Source: Paraburkholderia monticola | GTDB lineage: Bacteria > Pseudomonadota > Gammaproteobacteria > Burkholderiales > Burkholderiaceae | DNA length: 64,000 nt | NCBI RefSeq assembly: GCF_001580545.1 | Contig: NZ_LRBG01000039.1 | Location: 434,001 to 498,000 of the forward strand | Direction: 5' to 3' | In this document: one piece after another, positions 17,145-25,891 of the stretch | Layout: each line of letters begins with the position of its first letter | How positions within the stretch are numbered: position 1 is the stretch's first letter | The notes under the pieces: generated by a model | The model's database searches: none | Told to the model about the DNA's origin: nothing | The model's input: only the letters and a program-made list of their open reading frames with translations | Made by a program: the position numbers and the translations under genes

Positions 17145-19622
17145 ATGAACGCACAGCACTTACTCCTTCAGATCGAAGGCGTCACCAAGATCTTCCCGGG
17201 CGTACGGGCACTCGACAACGTCACGTTTTCGGTGCTCGCCGGAGAGGTCCATGGTCTCGTCGGCGAAAACGGCGCCGGCAAATCCACCTTGATGGCCGTG
17301 GCGTCGGGCGCCCTCGTCCCTGAGAGCGGACGCATCGTCATCGATCGCACGGAAACCCGGGGCGACACCGAAGCCGCGCGCCGCCTCGGGCTCGCCATCG
17401 TGCGGCAGGAGCCGGCCTTGATGCCGGACCTGACCGTTGCCGAGAACCTCTTTCTCGGCATGCCGGCCGAGCAGCGCCCGACACTGATGAACACCGCCGA
17501 CTGGGCGCAGCAGCAATTGCGTCAGTGGAGCGACGACGTAGCGATCGATGCCCACGAACGTGTTTCGAGCCTGAACCCCGAGCAACGCTTTATCGTCGAG
17601 ATCGTCAAGGCACTGTCGGCCAAACCCAAGGTCCTGGTGCTCGACGAACCCACTGAGCACCTGCTCGCGGAGGACGTCGCGCGCCTCTTCGATCGGATTT
17701 GCCGTGTCACCGATTCGGGTTGCGCGGTCGTCTATATCTCGCACCGGATTCGCGAGGTCCAGCAGATCGCCAATCGCATCACGGTGCTCCGCGATGGGCG
17801 GGGACAGGGCACCTACGACGCAGCAGGGCTCAGCGAACAGCAGATCGTCGAGCTCATCGTCGGCGGCGCGCTCGATCGCGAGTTCCCGGCCAAGACCAAA
17901 GCCGAATCGGCCGATACCGTGCTCGACGTGGTTGCGCTCGACGGCGTCGGTTTCTCGGACGTGACGATGCGCGTCAAGCGCGGCGAGATCGTGGGTCTCG
18001 CCGGCATCGACGGCAATGGCCAGCGCGAATTCATGGCCGCGTTGGCCGGTCTGACGCACAGCCGCGGCACGGTCACCGTCAACGGCCGCGCCGCCAGTCT
18101 GCGGGATTCCAAGGCCGCTGCCGCTTCGGGTATCCGTCTGCTGCCGGGCGATCGCCACCGCGCCGGCATCTTCGGCGAACTCTCGGTTCGCGAGAATTTC
18201 TCGATCCGCAGCCTCCCCTTCGACGCGGTCAAAGGTTGGGTCAGGCAGCGCAGCGAGGCGCGCCGGGCGCGCGAGGCCGTACTGAGTTTCGCGGTCAAGA
18301 CGCCTTCGATCGAGACGCCGATTCGTTCCCTGTCGGGCGGCAACCAGCAAAAGCTCGTACTGGCCAGCGTGCTGGCCAGTCGGCCCGAAGTGCTGCTGGT
18401 CGATGAGCCAACGCAGGGTGTCGATATCGGCGCGCGCATGGAGATCTACAAGGTGCTGCGCGAGGCCGCCGCGACGGGCACCGCGGTCATCGCGGTTTCG
18501 TCGGATGCACTCGAAGTGGCCGGGCTGTGCGATCGCGTGTTGATCTTCTCGCGCGGGCACGTGGTCAAGGAACTGCGCGACGACGCTGTCAGCGAGAACA
18601 ACATCACCTCGGCCGTGCTGACCGCCACCACCGAGCGCGCCCGTGGCACCGCCAGCATCCCACCCTTCTGGAAGTGGGCATCGGGAGACTGGGCGCCGCT
18701 CGTCATGCTCGCGCTGGCCGTCTGCGTGCTGGGTCTGTATGCCGCGCACGTCAACGACGCCTATCTGTCGGCCCGCAACCTGAGCGGCATGCTGGCCCTG
18801 GTGGCGACACTGGCGATCGTGGCCTACGGGCAACAGGCGTTGATGCTGGTGGGAGGCATAGACCTGTCAGTCGGCCCATTGATGGGCTTGATGGTGGTGA
18901 TCCAGTCGTTCTACCTCAATGACGGGTCGCCATTCAGTCACGAGCTGACCGGATGGATTCTTTCCTTCGGAGTCGCCATTGCCGTCGGTCTCGTGAACTG
19001 GGTATTGGTCAGCCCGTTCCGGCTTCATCCGATGGTCGCCACATTGGCTACCTATATGTCCTTGCAAGCCATCTCGCTGATCCTGCGCCCGGTACCGGGT
19101 GGCCTGATCGCGAATAAGTGGCTCGATACGATCGGCGCCCAGCTGGGTTTCGTGCCGATCATCCTGATCGTGGCTGTGGTACTGGCCATCGTGCTCGAGT
19201 TCGCGCTATTCCGTTCCCGCACCGGGCTTGTGTTCCGGGGCGTCGGCTCCCGACCCGAGGCTGCGCGCATGGCCGGGGTCCGCACGCAACTGACGATGCT
19301 AGGCGCCTATATCGGCTGTTCGCTGCTGGCGGCCATCGCCTCCGTTCCGATGATGGCGCAAGTTGGCTCGGGCGATCCGAATGCCGGCATCAACTACACG
19401 CTGGCCAGCATCGCGGCTGTGGTCATCGGCGGGGCGAGCCTCTTCGGCGGGCGCGGTTCGTTTATCGGCGCACTGCTCGGCTCGCTGTTGATCATCCAGG
19501 TGAATGTCGTCACCTCGTTCCTTGATATCGGAGACGCATGGCAATCCTATCTGTTGGGCGGAATGATCCTGATATCTGTCGCCCTGTACTCGAAGAGCCG
19601 GGAAATGGCGGTAGCGAAATGA
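17145..19622 (+). CDS. Fused CUT2 ABC ATPase-permease
   Basis: 825 residues combining two usually separate proteins. Residues 1 to about 500 form a tandem RbsA-like ATPase: Walker A GENGAGKST, Walker B VLVLDEPTE, then a second domain with a degenerate Walker A (IDGNGQREF), signature LSGGNQQKLVLASVLA and Walker B LLVDEPTQGVD. In the first domain the signature position reads SLNPEQRFIVEIVKAL rather than the usual LSxGQ form. From about residue 515 an RbsC-like permease with several membrane helices follows (GGIDLSVGPLMGLMVV, IGGASLFGGRGSFIGALLG). The fusion would fix ATPase:permease stoichiometry. It is 16 bp after the binding protein and overlaps the next permease. Confidence 0.88.
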   Translation: MNAQHLLLQIEGVTKIFPGVRALDNVTFSVLAGEVHGLVGENGAGKSTLMAVASGALVPESGRIVIDRTETRGDTEAARRLGLAIVRQEPALMPDLTVAENLFLGMPAEQRPTLMNTADWAQQQLRQWSDDVAIDAHERVSSLNPEQRFIVEIVKALSAKPKVLVLDEPTEHLLAEDVARLFDRICRVTDSGCAVVYISHRIREVQQIANRITVLRDGRGQGTYDAAGLSEQQIVELIVGGALDREFPAKTKAESADTVLDVVALDGVGFSDVTMRVKRGEIVGLAGIDGNGQREFMAALAGLTHSRGTVTVNGRAASLRDSKAAAASGIRLLPGDRHRAGIFGELSVRENFSIRSLPFDAVKGWVRQRSEARRAREAVLSFAVKTPSIETPIRSLSGGNQQKLVLASVLASRPEVLLVDEPTQGVDIGARMEIYKVLREAAATGTAVIAVSSDALEVAGLCDRVLIFSRGHVVKELRDDAVSENNITSAVLTATTERARGTASIPPFWKWASGDWAPLVMLALAVCVLGLYAAHVNDAYLSARNLSGMLALVATLAIVAYGQQALMLVGGIDLSVGPLMGLMVVIQSFYLNDGSPFSHELTGWILSFGVAIAVGLVNWVLVSPFRLHPMVATLATYMSLQAISLILRPVPGGLIANKWLDTIGAQLGFVPIILIVAVVLAIVLEFALFRSRTGLVFRGVGSRPEAARMAGVRTQLTMLGAYIGCSLLAAIASVPMMAQVGSGDPNAGINYTLASIAAVVIGGASLFGGRGSFIGALLGSLLIIQVNVVTSFLDIGDAWQSYLLGGMILISVALYSKSREMAVAK

Positions 19623-20644
19623 AGAAAATCATGAGCGACAGTTCAATCACGACACCTGAAGCCCAATCCACCACGCCCGCGCCGCGGCAATCCGTCAGTC
19701 TGCCGTCGATCGGCGAGTTCGGGTGGGTCTGGGTCGGACTGATCCTGCTGCTTGGCATCAGTCTGGTGGTAGCCCCCGGCACGATGACGCGTGGCTCGAT
19801 TCTGGCCATGTTGCCATTCGCGGGTATTCTCGCCATCGTCGCGACCGGCGAGACGCTCGTCATCCAGCAGCGCGGGCTCGACATGTCGGCGATCGGCATG
19901 GTCTCGCTGGCCGGCGTCGTGATGGCCAGAACCGGCCTGTCGCACGACTCGCTGCTGCTTGCGGTGGCGGTCACGGTCGGGGTCTGCGCACTGGTGGGCA
20001 TTGTCAACGGCGTGCTGGTTTCTCGGCTCGCGATCATGCCCTTGGTCGCCACGCTGGCAACCAATGCACTGCTAATCGGAGCGGTCCGCTCGCTGACCGA
20101 CAATGCCCCTGTCAATGTGCCGGCACTGATGCAAACCATTTCGCATGCTCAACTGTTCGGTTTGCCGGCCAATATCCTGATTGCATGTGCCTTCGTCGTA
20201 ACGGCATGGCTCATCACCCGAAAGACTGCCATCGGTCGGAGATTCGTGGGCGTCGGGGTGAATCCGCGCGCAGCGGAAGCAGCTGGTGTGCGAGTGCTGT
20301 CGTATCAGATCGGTGCCTACGTCGCGTCTGCTATGTGTTTCGGCGCAGCCGGCATGCTGTTAGCCGGCTTTATCGGCAGCGCGTCGGCAACCTCCGGCAA
20401 CGATTATCTGCTTCCCGCAATTGCCGCGGTCGTTGTCGGCGGCACACCCTTCACTGGAGGAAAAGGCAGCGTTATCGCCAGCGCCGCTGCGGCTCTGTTC
20501 ATGGCGCAGCTTGGCCAGCTCGTCCTCGCGCTGGGTGCCGGCGATTCGATTCAGCTGCTCGTGCAGGCCAGTGCCATTCTGCTTGCAACGCTGATCCGGC
20601 ATTTGCCACATGTGCTGCATTCACTTAACCGCGTCAAGAAATAA
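19619..20644 (+). CDS. CUT2 ABC importer permease (RbsC-like)
   Basis: Inner-membrane permease of about 341 residues. The ATG at 19619 overlaps the stop of the fused ATPase-permease (ATGA), indicating translational coupling. Family features are GETLVIQQRGLDMSAIGMVS (the RGLDLSVG-like segment), NGVLVSRLAIMPLVATLATN, VGVNPRAAEAAGVRVLSYQI and AAVVVGGTPFTGGKGSVIAS near the C terminus. With the permease half of the upstream fusion it would make a heterodimeric membrane channel, which explains why two permease modules are present. Confidence 0.88.
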   Translation: MKKIMSDSSITTPEAQSTTPAPRQSVSLPSIGEFGWVWVGLILLLGISLVVAPGTMTRGSILAMLPFAGILAIVATGETLVIQQRGLDMSAIGMVSLAGVVMARTGLSHDSLLLAVAVTVGVCALVGIVNGVLVSRLAIMPLVATLATNALLIGAVRSLTDNAPVNVPALMQTISHAQLFGLPANILIACAFVVTAWLITRKTAIGRRFVGVGVNPRAAEAAGVRVLSYQIGAYVASAMCFGAAGMLLAGFIGSASATSGNDYLLPAIAAVVVGGTPFTGGKGSVIASAAAALFMAQLGQLVLALGAGDSIQLLVQASAILLATLIRHLPHVLHSLNRVKK

Positions 20645-20783
20645 GGCAATGCCGGAACGCCCAGTCGTGACGTTCCGATCCGTTTTGTAATACGGCATAT
20701 CGGCTAGACAAGGCAGTTAGAGTGACAAAACCTATCAGATGTCGTCAGTGGTTCTTGGAGACTTGGTTAATAAGGATACCCAA

Positions 20784-21848
20784 ATGAAAAGGCTAATGTT
20801 AGGGGCAGCGATAGCGACAATCGGCACATGCAATGTATATGCACAAAGCAGTGTGACATTGTACGGACAGGTCACCGCTGGCCTTGATTTCGTCAACCAC
20901 GTAGCCACGGCCGACGGCGGTTCGACACACTTGATTCGCTTTGGCAGCGACCAGTACCATTACAGCTGGTTTGGCTTGCAAGGCACTGAAGAGCTTGGTG
21001 GTGGCCTGCAAGCCGTATTCAGGCTGGAGAGCCTGTTTTCGTCTGGGACTGGCCAGAATTTTCCCAATGAGCTCTTTACGCGATACGCCTATGTCGGTCT
21101 CGCATCCAACACCTACGGTAGTATCTGGTTCGGCCGGGCCATGTCCTTGACCGACACGACCGGCTGGTATCTCGACCCATTCGGCGAGCAAGCGACCGGC
21201 GTTGCCAACTTCGCCAATGGACGTGCCTGGGGTCCACGCTCGAACCTGGTCACCTACAACTCGCCGAACTGGCGCGGTTTCTCATTCCGTCTGCAGAACG
21301 GTTTCGGCGGCTCGACCACCGGCTTCCAGGCGGATCGGACCTTCAGCGGGAGTTTTGACTACACCATAGGTGACTTTGCCGCGCATGGCGTCTACGAGGA
21401 AATCCGCGACGCCAACGGGCAGCTGTCGGATCTCTACGCCGCATCGCGCGAATACATGATCGGCGGCACCTACCAGATTGGCGCAGCCAGGCTCTATGGT
21501 GGCTACCAGCTGCTCGCCTCGGATGCCAACACAATCGCAACTGCCTACAACCCGTTCAAGGCAACCCGCAGCCAGCAGGAATGGTTCGGTGTGTCCTATC
21601 AGGCCACCTCCGCTTTCACCGTTGGGGTAGCCTGGTACCACGCCAACGTCAATCACGACGGCGGCGGCGGCAACCTCGGCGTGATCGGCACCACCTACAC
21701 TCTGTCGAAGCGGACCACGCTGTACGCGACGTTCGGAGCGATGTTCAACGACAAGCATTCCGTCTTCTCGGTCGAAACTCAGGATTCCCCGCCGAACCCG
21801 GGCCAAAATCAGCAAGGCGGGTATTTCGGCATCATTCACTACTTCTGA
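20784..21848 (+). CDS. Gram-negative porin (OmpC/PhoE-like, betaproteobacterial type)
   Basis: 354-residue outer-membrane porin. The signal peptide MKRLMLGAAIATIGTCNVYA ends before QSSVTLYGQVTAGLDF, the classic first strand of Burkholderia/Neisseria-type trimeric porins. HYSWFGLQGTEELGGGLQAVF, FTRYAYVGLASNTYGSIWFGR and a C-terminal strand ending in phenylalanine (FGIIHYF) complete the pattern. It follows the ABC importer after 139 bp on the same strand and probably passes the same substrate across the outer membrane; it may share site 2 or have its own promoter. Confidence 0.92.
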   Translation: MKRLMLGAAIATIGTCNVYAQSSVTLYGQVTAGLDFVNHVATADGGSTHLIRFGSDQYHYSWFGLQGTEELGGGLQAVFRLESLFSSGTGQNFPNELFTRYAYVGLASNTYGSIWFGRAMSLTDTTGWYLDPFGEQATGVANFANGRAWGPRSNLVTYNSPNWRGFSFRLQNGFGGSTTGFQADRTFSGSFDYTIGDFAAHGVYEEIRDANGQLSDLYAASREYMIGGTYQIGAARLYGGYQLLASDANTIATAYNPFKATRSQQEWFGVSYQATSAFTVGVAWYHANVNHDGGGGNLGVIGTTYTLSKRTTLYATFGAMFNDKHSVFSVETQDSPPNPGQNQQGGYFGIIHYF

Positions 21849-21934
21849 TCCCCGTTCTATCGTCGAAGCGCCGCGTCTGCGGCGCCGTTCGACATGCGCC
21901 GTGGTTTGCGAGTCGGGTGCGCGGCACGCATCAT

Positions 21935-22132
21935 CGATAATGCGGCAGTGCGACGAGGCCACCTCCAGTCAAGGCCATCCAGCAGTATCGACAGTTGCGC
22001 AGCACTCAGATGGACCTTGCCGCCGTCGGCCTGGGGCCATATAAAACGACCTCGCTCAAGCCAGTTCGCGAGAGCAGCCCGGATTCCGTCCCCCGTGGCC
22101 CGGCGAATGTTTACCAGCTCACCGCGCCACTC
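21935..22132 (-). mobile_element. IS66-family TnpB C-terminal remnant
   Basis: Reverse translation of this gap gives ANWLERGRFIWPQADGGKV followed by HLSAAQLSILLDGLDWRWPRRT. This is the well-known end of the IS66 accessory protein TnpB (LERGRFVWP...LSxAQLSMLLEGIDW). The N-terminal half is degraded and TnpA/TnpC are absent. It lies between the porin and the Rieske reductase and occupies most of the 300-bp gap, marking an old insertion inside the catabolic region. Confidence 0.75.
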
Positions 22133-22153
22133 AGGAAACTGTGGACAGCTGCG

Positions 22154-23140
22154 TCAATCGGTGTGGACGAACGCATCGCTGAAGAAATCATCCTCCGCCA
22201 AGCCAGCCTTAACGAAGGTGTCCTGCGCAGAGCTCGTCATGATCGGGTTGCCACACGCGTAGACCTCATATCCCGCCAGTGAACCGAAATCTTCGAGCAC
22301 GGCCTCGTGCACGAAGCCGCGGCGACCGGCCCATGCGTCATCGGCCTCCGACAGCACCGGTACGAATTTCACTCGCCCACTGTCGTGCCATTTCTGGGCA
22401 AGTGCGGCCAGATAAAGATCTTCGGCGCAGCGGGCCCCCCAGTAAAGATGCAGCGGCCGCTCAAGCTTGCGCCTGATTGCATCCTCGATGATCGATTTGA
22501 CCGGTGCAAACCCTGTGCCTGTCGCCAGCAAGATAGCCGGGCTCTGCGAGCCGCCACGCAGCATGAACTGTCCGAACGGTAGCTCGATCCGTAGCTTGTC
22601 GCCCTTCACGAGGTGACTCAGCACGCCTTCAGAAAACCGGCCGCCGGGCACGTGACGCACGTGCAGTTGCACACTGTCGTTTTCGTGCGGTGCGTTTGCC
22701 ATCGAATAGTTGCGCCGCGTGCCGTCTTCGAGTTCGATCTGCAGATACTGGCCAGCGCCAAACTTCGCTCGCACGCCTGCCGGCAGCCGCAACTGCAGAA
22801 TGCGGACATCGGCGGCTGGTTGCGTGATCCGGTAAACCGAGGTCTCGAGCGTCTTGCGCGCGACGGGATCTCGCCTTTCGATGCGGCGGGGTGCGATCGT
22901 CACATCGGTGCCGGGACGCAGGCAGCATAGCAACACTCGCTCGCTTGGGCTCGACAACGCCCCCTGCACCGATGAGCGCCCCTCGCCTGCCACCAGATGC
23001 CCTTCGCAGGACGCGCAAACACCCTTGCGGCACGAATACGGTACCGCGTAGCCGGCGCGTTCAGCCGCATCGAGTACGGTTTCACCGGCCGCGCACGGGA
23101 ACGTTATGTCGCTGTCCGCGACAGAAATACGAAAATCCAT
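22154..23140 (-). CDS. Oxygenase reductase: 2Fe-2S ferredoxin plus FAD/NAD(P)H domains
   Basis: 328-residue electron-transfer component of the Rieske oxygenase encoded upstream. I start at ATG 23140 because GAGGAG lies just before it. The N-terminal plant-type ferredoxin domain has the cluster motif PYSCRKGVCASCEG and a fourth cysteine in VLLCCLRPG. The FAD-binding segment is RRNYSMANAP (RxYS), followed by GGRFSEGVLS; the nucleotide-binding domain has LLATGTGFAPVKSIIEDA and YACGNPIM. This is the BenC/AndAa-like one-protein reductase layout. It is the last gene of the three-gene minus-strand operon. Confidence 0.9.
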   Translation of the reverse strand: MDFRISVADSDITFPCAAGETVLDAAERAGYAVPYSCRKGVCASCEGHLVAGEGRSSVQGALSSPSERVLLCCLRPGTDVTIAPRRIERRDPVARKTLETSVYRITQPAADVRILQLRLPAGVRAKFGAGQYLQIELEDGTRRNYSMANAPHENDSVQLHVRHVPGGRFSEGVLSHLVKGDKLRIELPFGQFMLRGGSQSPAILLATGTGFAPVKSIIEDAIRRKLERPLHLYWGARCAEDLYLAALAQKWHDSGRVKFVPVLSEADDAWAGRRGFVHEAVLEDFGSLAGYEVYACGNPIMTSSAQDTFVKAGLAEDDFFSDAFVHTD

Positions 23141-23168
23141 GATGTCTCCTCGACGTCTTGCCAGCGGC

Positions 23169-23639
23169 TTACAGGGGCAGCGCAAGTAGGGTGTCGACGC
23201 GCGAGCTGTCGCACACGACGATACGCTCGCGTAACCGCACGCCCGCCTCGGTGCGAACATACAGGTCGCAATAACGGCCCGTCGCGAACAGATCCGTGGT
23301 TCCGTCGCGCATGATGCGTGCAACCATGAACGAGGTTTCGCTACGCGTCTCAGTACCGTCGTCGCTGATCACGGACGGCTGCCCGAGCAGATGCCGGTAG
23401 CCATGCCGTTCATATATATTGGCGTCGCGCAGCGATGCGATCCGATCGACCAGCATCCCACGCGAGGCCGCATAGATCATGCTGATCTCGAAGCCTCGAC
23501 GATAGTTTTCGGCGGTCGTCACCCGGTACACGCACGACGCGGTAAAGAATCCGGGCCACTGGTCAAGATCACCGTCATCAATACAGCGTGCGTATTCGGC
23601 TTGCGCTCGGGCAATCAGCTGATGGATATCCTGCGTCAT
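23169..23639 (-). CDS. Aromatic-ring-hydroxylating oxygenase beta (small) subunit
   Basis: 156 residues from ATG 23639, which follows the stop of the alpha subunit by 1 nt. It has the NTF2-like fold of ring-hydroxylating small subunits: CIDDGDLDQWPGFFTASCVYRVTTAENYRRG near the N terminus, IYERHGYRHLLGQPSVISDDG in the middle, and ATGRYCDLYVRTEAGVRLRERIVV at the end. It should help assemble the alpha-beta hexamer without catalysing chemistry itself. The pairing with alpha and reductase indicates a complete system. Confidence 0.88.
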   Translation of the reverse strand: MTQDIHQLIARAQAEYARCIDDGDLDQWPGFFTASCVYRVTTAENYRRGFEISMIYAASRGMLVDRIASLRDANIYERHGYRHLLGQPSVISDDGTETRSETSFMVARIMRDGTTDLFATGRYCDLYVRTEAGVRLRERIVVCDSSRVDTLLALPL

Positions 23640-23640
23640 G

Positions 23641-24912
23641 TCAGTATCCCATTGCGGTGCGGTAGGCTTTCCAGAAACCACGAATCGAGGCTTCCGTCAC
23701 ACGGCTTGCGCTACTCGTCGTGCCGTCCCCACCCATCTCGATTACCGAGCGCGCCTCACTCGCCCCTTCAATGCCGCGCTGCACGAAACCGCCTACGCAG
23801 CCATCCTCCATCGAAACGTAGCCCGCCGGACCCACCAGGTTCGCCTGGCGCAGACGCATTTCCCTCAACTCTGGCGTATCGTCCTCGAAGCCGAGGTAGA
23901 TCCAGTTCAATTCGGTCTGCCGCGCGCCACGGGGCAGGATCTGACGTATCGCGAGAGCGTTCTGGATCTGCTGCAGCACAAAACCTGGAAACACCGAAAG
24001 AATCTGCAGCGTGATGCCGTCGCCGAACTCATCCAAACCCGTCAGCACCGAGGTGTCTTCGAGACGATGATCGTTCTCCGAGCGGATATTCTGTGCCGCG
24101 TATTCGCTCTTGCCCCCCTGCTTTGCTGCTTCAGCCGCGTGATCCACCGCTGAATAACTTACGTGGTGGCCGCCACTGGGGTCGACGATGATGCCACCAC
24201 GCTGCGACAGCTTATTCAACTGGAAGGTCGTAAAGAACAGGTGCAGAATGCTCGCATGGTAGGAATCCTTAACGTTCTCGACGTAGAGCTTCCAGTTATT
24301 CGGGAGCATCTGGGTAAAACGCCCCAAAACGACAGGTGCTCGGCCCTCGAGTACGCGTGCGATGCGTTCAACGATCTCCTCGCCGAGGTATTCGTCAAGC
24401 GGCGGTACATCATCGGAATAGCTGCCGAACACCAGGCCATGCAGTGTCGCCACGCGCAGCTTGCGCAAGCCATGATCGCCGAGGCAGAAATCTTCCTTCA
24501 TGCCGCCCTGGCCGTTAATGCCGTCCTTGAACGCGACACCCAGCAGATCGCCCTGCAGGTTATAGGTCCAGGCATGGTAGACGCAGCTGAAATCCTTGGC
24601 GTTGCCCTCATCCTCCAGACACACCATCGCGCCGCGATGTGCGCAGCGATTTTCGAATGCATAAAGCTCGCCGTCCATATCGCGGGTGACCACCACCGGG
24701 GCATCACCGACAAACGTACTGCGAAAATCGCCCGGATTCGGCACCTCGGCTTCGAGGCACAGGTAGCTCCAATTCGGGCCACGAAAAATTGCGTCCTGCT
24801 CGTCCGCGTAGACGTCGTCGCTCTGGAACAGTTCGTATGGCACACGCCTGACGCCCTCAGCGGGCCACTCGATGCTGGCACGACGTGCCGGCCGGATAGG
24901 GATGATGTTCAA
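23641..24912 (-). CDS. Rieske non-heme iron oxygenase alpha (large) subunit
   Basis: 423 residues. The start codon is TTG at 24912 with AAGGAG 7-8 nt upstream; no better ATG is available. The Rieske cluster motif is CAHRGAMVC followed by CVYHAWTYNLQG (CxHR...CxYHxW, residues about 89-113). The mononuclear iron site is NVKDSYHASILH near residue 215 (Asp plus two His). The closest families I recognise are salicylate 5-hydroxylase and anthranilate 1,2-dioxygenase large subunits, so a carboxylated aromatic substrate is likely. It is divergent from an IclR regulator. The catabolic product is not fixed by sequence alone. Confidence 0.9.
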   Translation of the reverse strand: MNIIPIRPARRASIEWPAEGVRRVPYELFQSDDVYADEQDAIFRGPNWSYLCLEAEVPNPGDFRSTFVGDAPVVVTRDMDGELYAFENRCAHRGAMVCLEDEGNAKDFSCVYHAWTYNLQGDLLGVAFKDGINGQGGMKEDFCLGDHGLRKLRVATLHGLVFGSYSDDVPPLDEYLGEEIVERIARVLEGRAPVVLGRFTQMLPNNWKLYVENVKDSYHASILHLFFTTFQLNKLSQRGGIIVDPSGGHHVSYSAVDHAAEAAKQGGKSEYAAQNIRSENDHRLEDTSVLTGLDEFGDGITLQILSVFPGFVLQQIQNALAIRQILPRGARQTELNWIYLGFEDDTPELREMRLRQANLVGPAGYVSMEDGCVGGFVQRGIEGASEARSVIEMGGDGTTSSASRVTEASIRGFWKAYRTAMGY

Positions 24913-25033
24913 ATTAGTAACTCCTTAACAGGCATTCGCCCGTGCAGATTACCGAGGACCGCGCAAAGAGACGCTTGACAGCGCCGCCCAGTGGTGTTCG
25001 AATACCGTACGTTGTTCGATATTTGAGTTTAAT

Positions 25034-25864
25034 ATGGCACTCATCAAAAGCGCTGTCAACAAAGAAGTCGGCGCGTTGCCGACTGTCGCCGACGAAAACG
25101 AACCCATTCAGGCTCACGCGAAAGAAGGTATGGGGGGGCTGGCCAAGGGTCTCGCGATCATCGAGGCGTTCGGCGCAAGCACCCCGCGCATGACTGTCTC
25201 GGATGCCGCGCAGCTGGCCGGTCTGAGCCGGCCAGCGGCACGGCGGTGCCTGTTGACGCTCGTCGAACTCGGCTATCTCGCGCACGACGGCAAATTCTTC
25301 ACGCCGCTGCCACGCATGCTGCGGCTGGGCGGCGCCTACTTCAGCACCTCGTCGCTACCGCAAATTGCGCAGCCGCTGCTGGCGAGCGCGCGCGACAAGT
25401 TGCAGGAGTCGGTCTCGCTGGCTGTGCTGGACGAAGGCTATGCGGTATTTGTCGCGCGCGCCGAGGCAGTTCGTATCGTGTCCACGGGTGTGAAGCTCGG
25501 GGGTCGCCTGCCCGCCTATTGCTCGGCGACCGGGCGTGTACTGCTGAGCGACCTGCCAGAACAGCAGGTGCGTGAACACCTCGAGAGCGTCCCTATGAAG
25601 CGTCTCACCGATCGCACGGTGGCAAATCTCAACGGCGTATTGAAAGCGATCCGACGCGCGGCCGAGGAAGGTTACGCGATCAGCGACGAGGAACTGGAAA
25701 TCGGCATGTCGGCAATGGCGGTACCTGTGAGGAACCGCTCGGGGCAGATCGAGGCCGCCTTGAGCGTGAGCGTATTTTCAGGCCGTGTGAGCATCGAGAC
25801 GTTGCGAGACAACTTCCTGCCGGTGTTGCGTGAAATGGCAGAACGCCTGCAACGTTCGCTTTAA
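25034..25864 (+). CDS. IclR-family regulator, divergent from the Rieske operon
   Basis: 276 residues. The N-terminal winged helix reads GLAKGLAIIEAFGASTPRMT, then VSDAAQLAGLSRPAARRCLLTLVELGYL. The C-terminal effector domain has QESVSLAVLDEGYAVFVARA, GSRLPAYCSATGRVLL-like GGRLPAYCSATGRVLL and YAISDEELEIGMSAMAVPVR. This is the PcaR/PobR-like subgroup of aromatic-catabolism regulators. With 121 bp between its start and the oxygenase start it most probably controls that operon. It is convergent with a second, similar IclR gene. Confidence 0.9.
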   Translation: MALIKSAVNKEVGALPTVADENEPIQAHAKEGMGGLAKGLAIIEAFGASTPRMTVSDAAQLAGLSRPAARRCLLTLVELGYLAHDGKFFTPLPRMLRLGGAYFSTSSLPQIAQPLLASARDKLQESVSLAVLDEGYAVFVARAEAVRIVSTGVKLGGRLPAYCSATGRVLLSDLPEQQVREHLESVPMKRLTDRTVANLNGVLKAIRRAAEEGYAISDEELEIGMSAMAVPVRNRSGQIEAALSVSVFSGRVSIETLRDNFLPVLREMAERLQRSL

Positions 25865-25891
25865 GTAGGCACACGCGCCCCACGCGACCTG

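Noticed and set aside
17160..18833. 557-residue minus-strand frame opposite the ABC ATPase
   Set aside because: Lies antisense to clear Walker motifs, has no family pattern and no ribosome-binding site.
25000..25030. Inverted-looking sequence before the first IclR gene as a site of the regional MarR module
   Set aside because: Contains TTCGAT pieces, but the -35, 17-bp spacer and -10 order of the module is absent.
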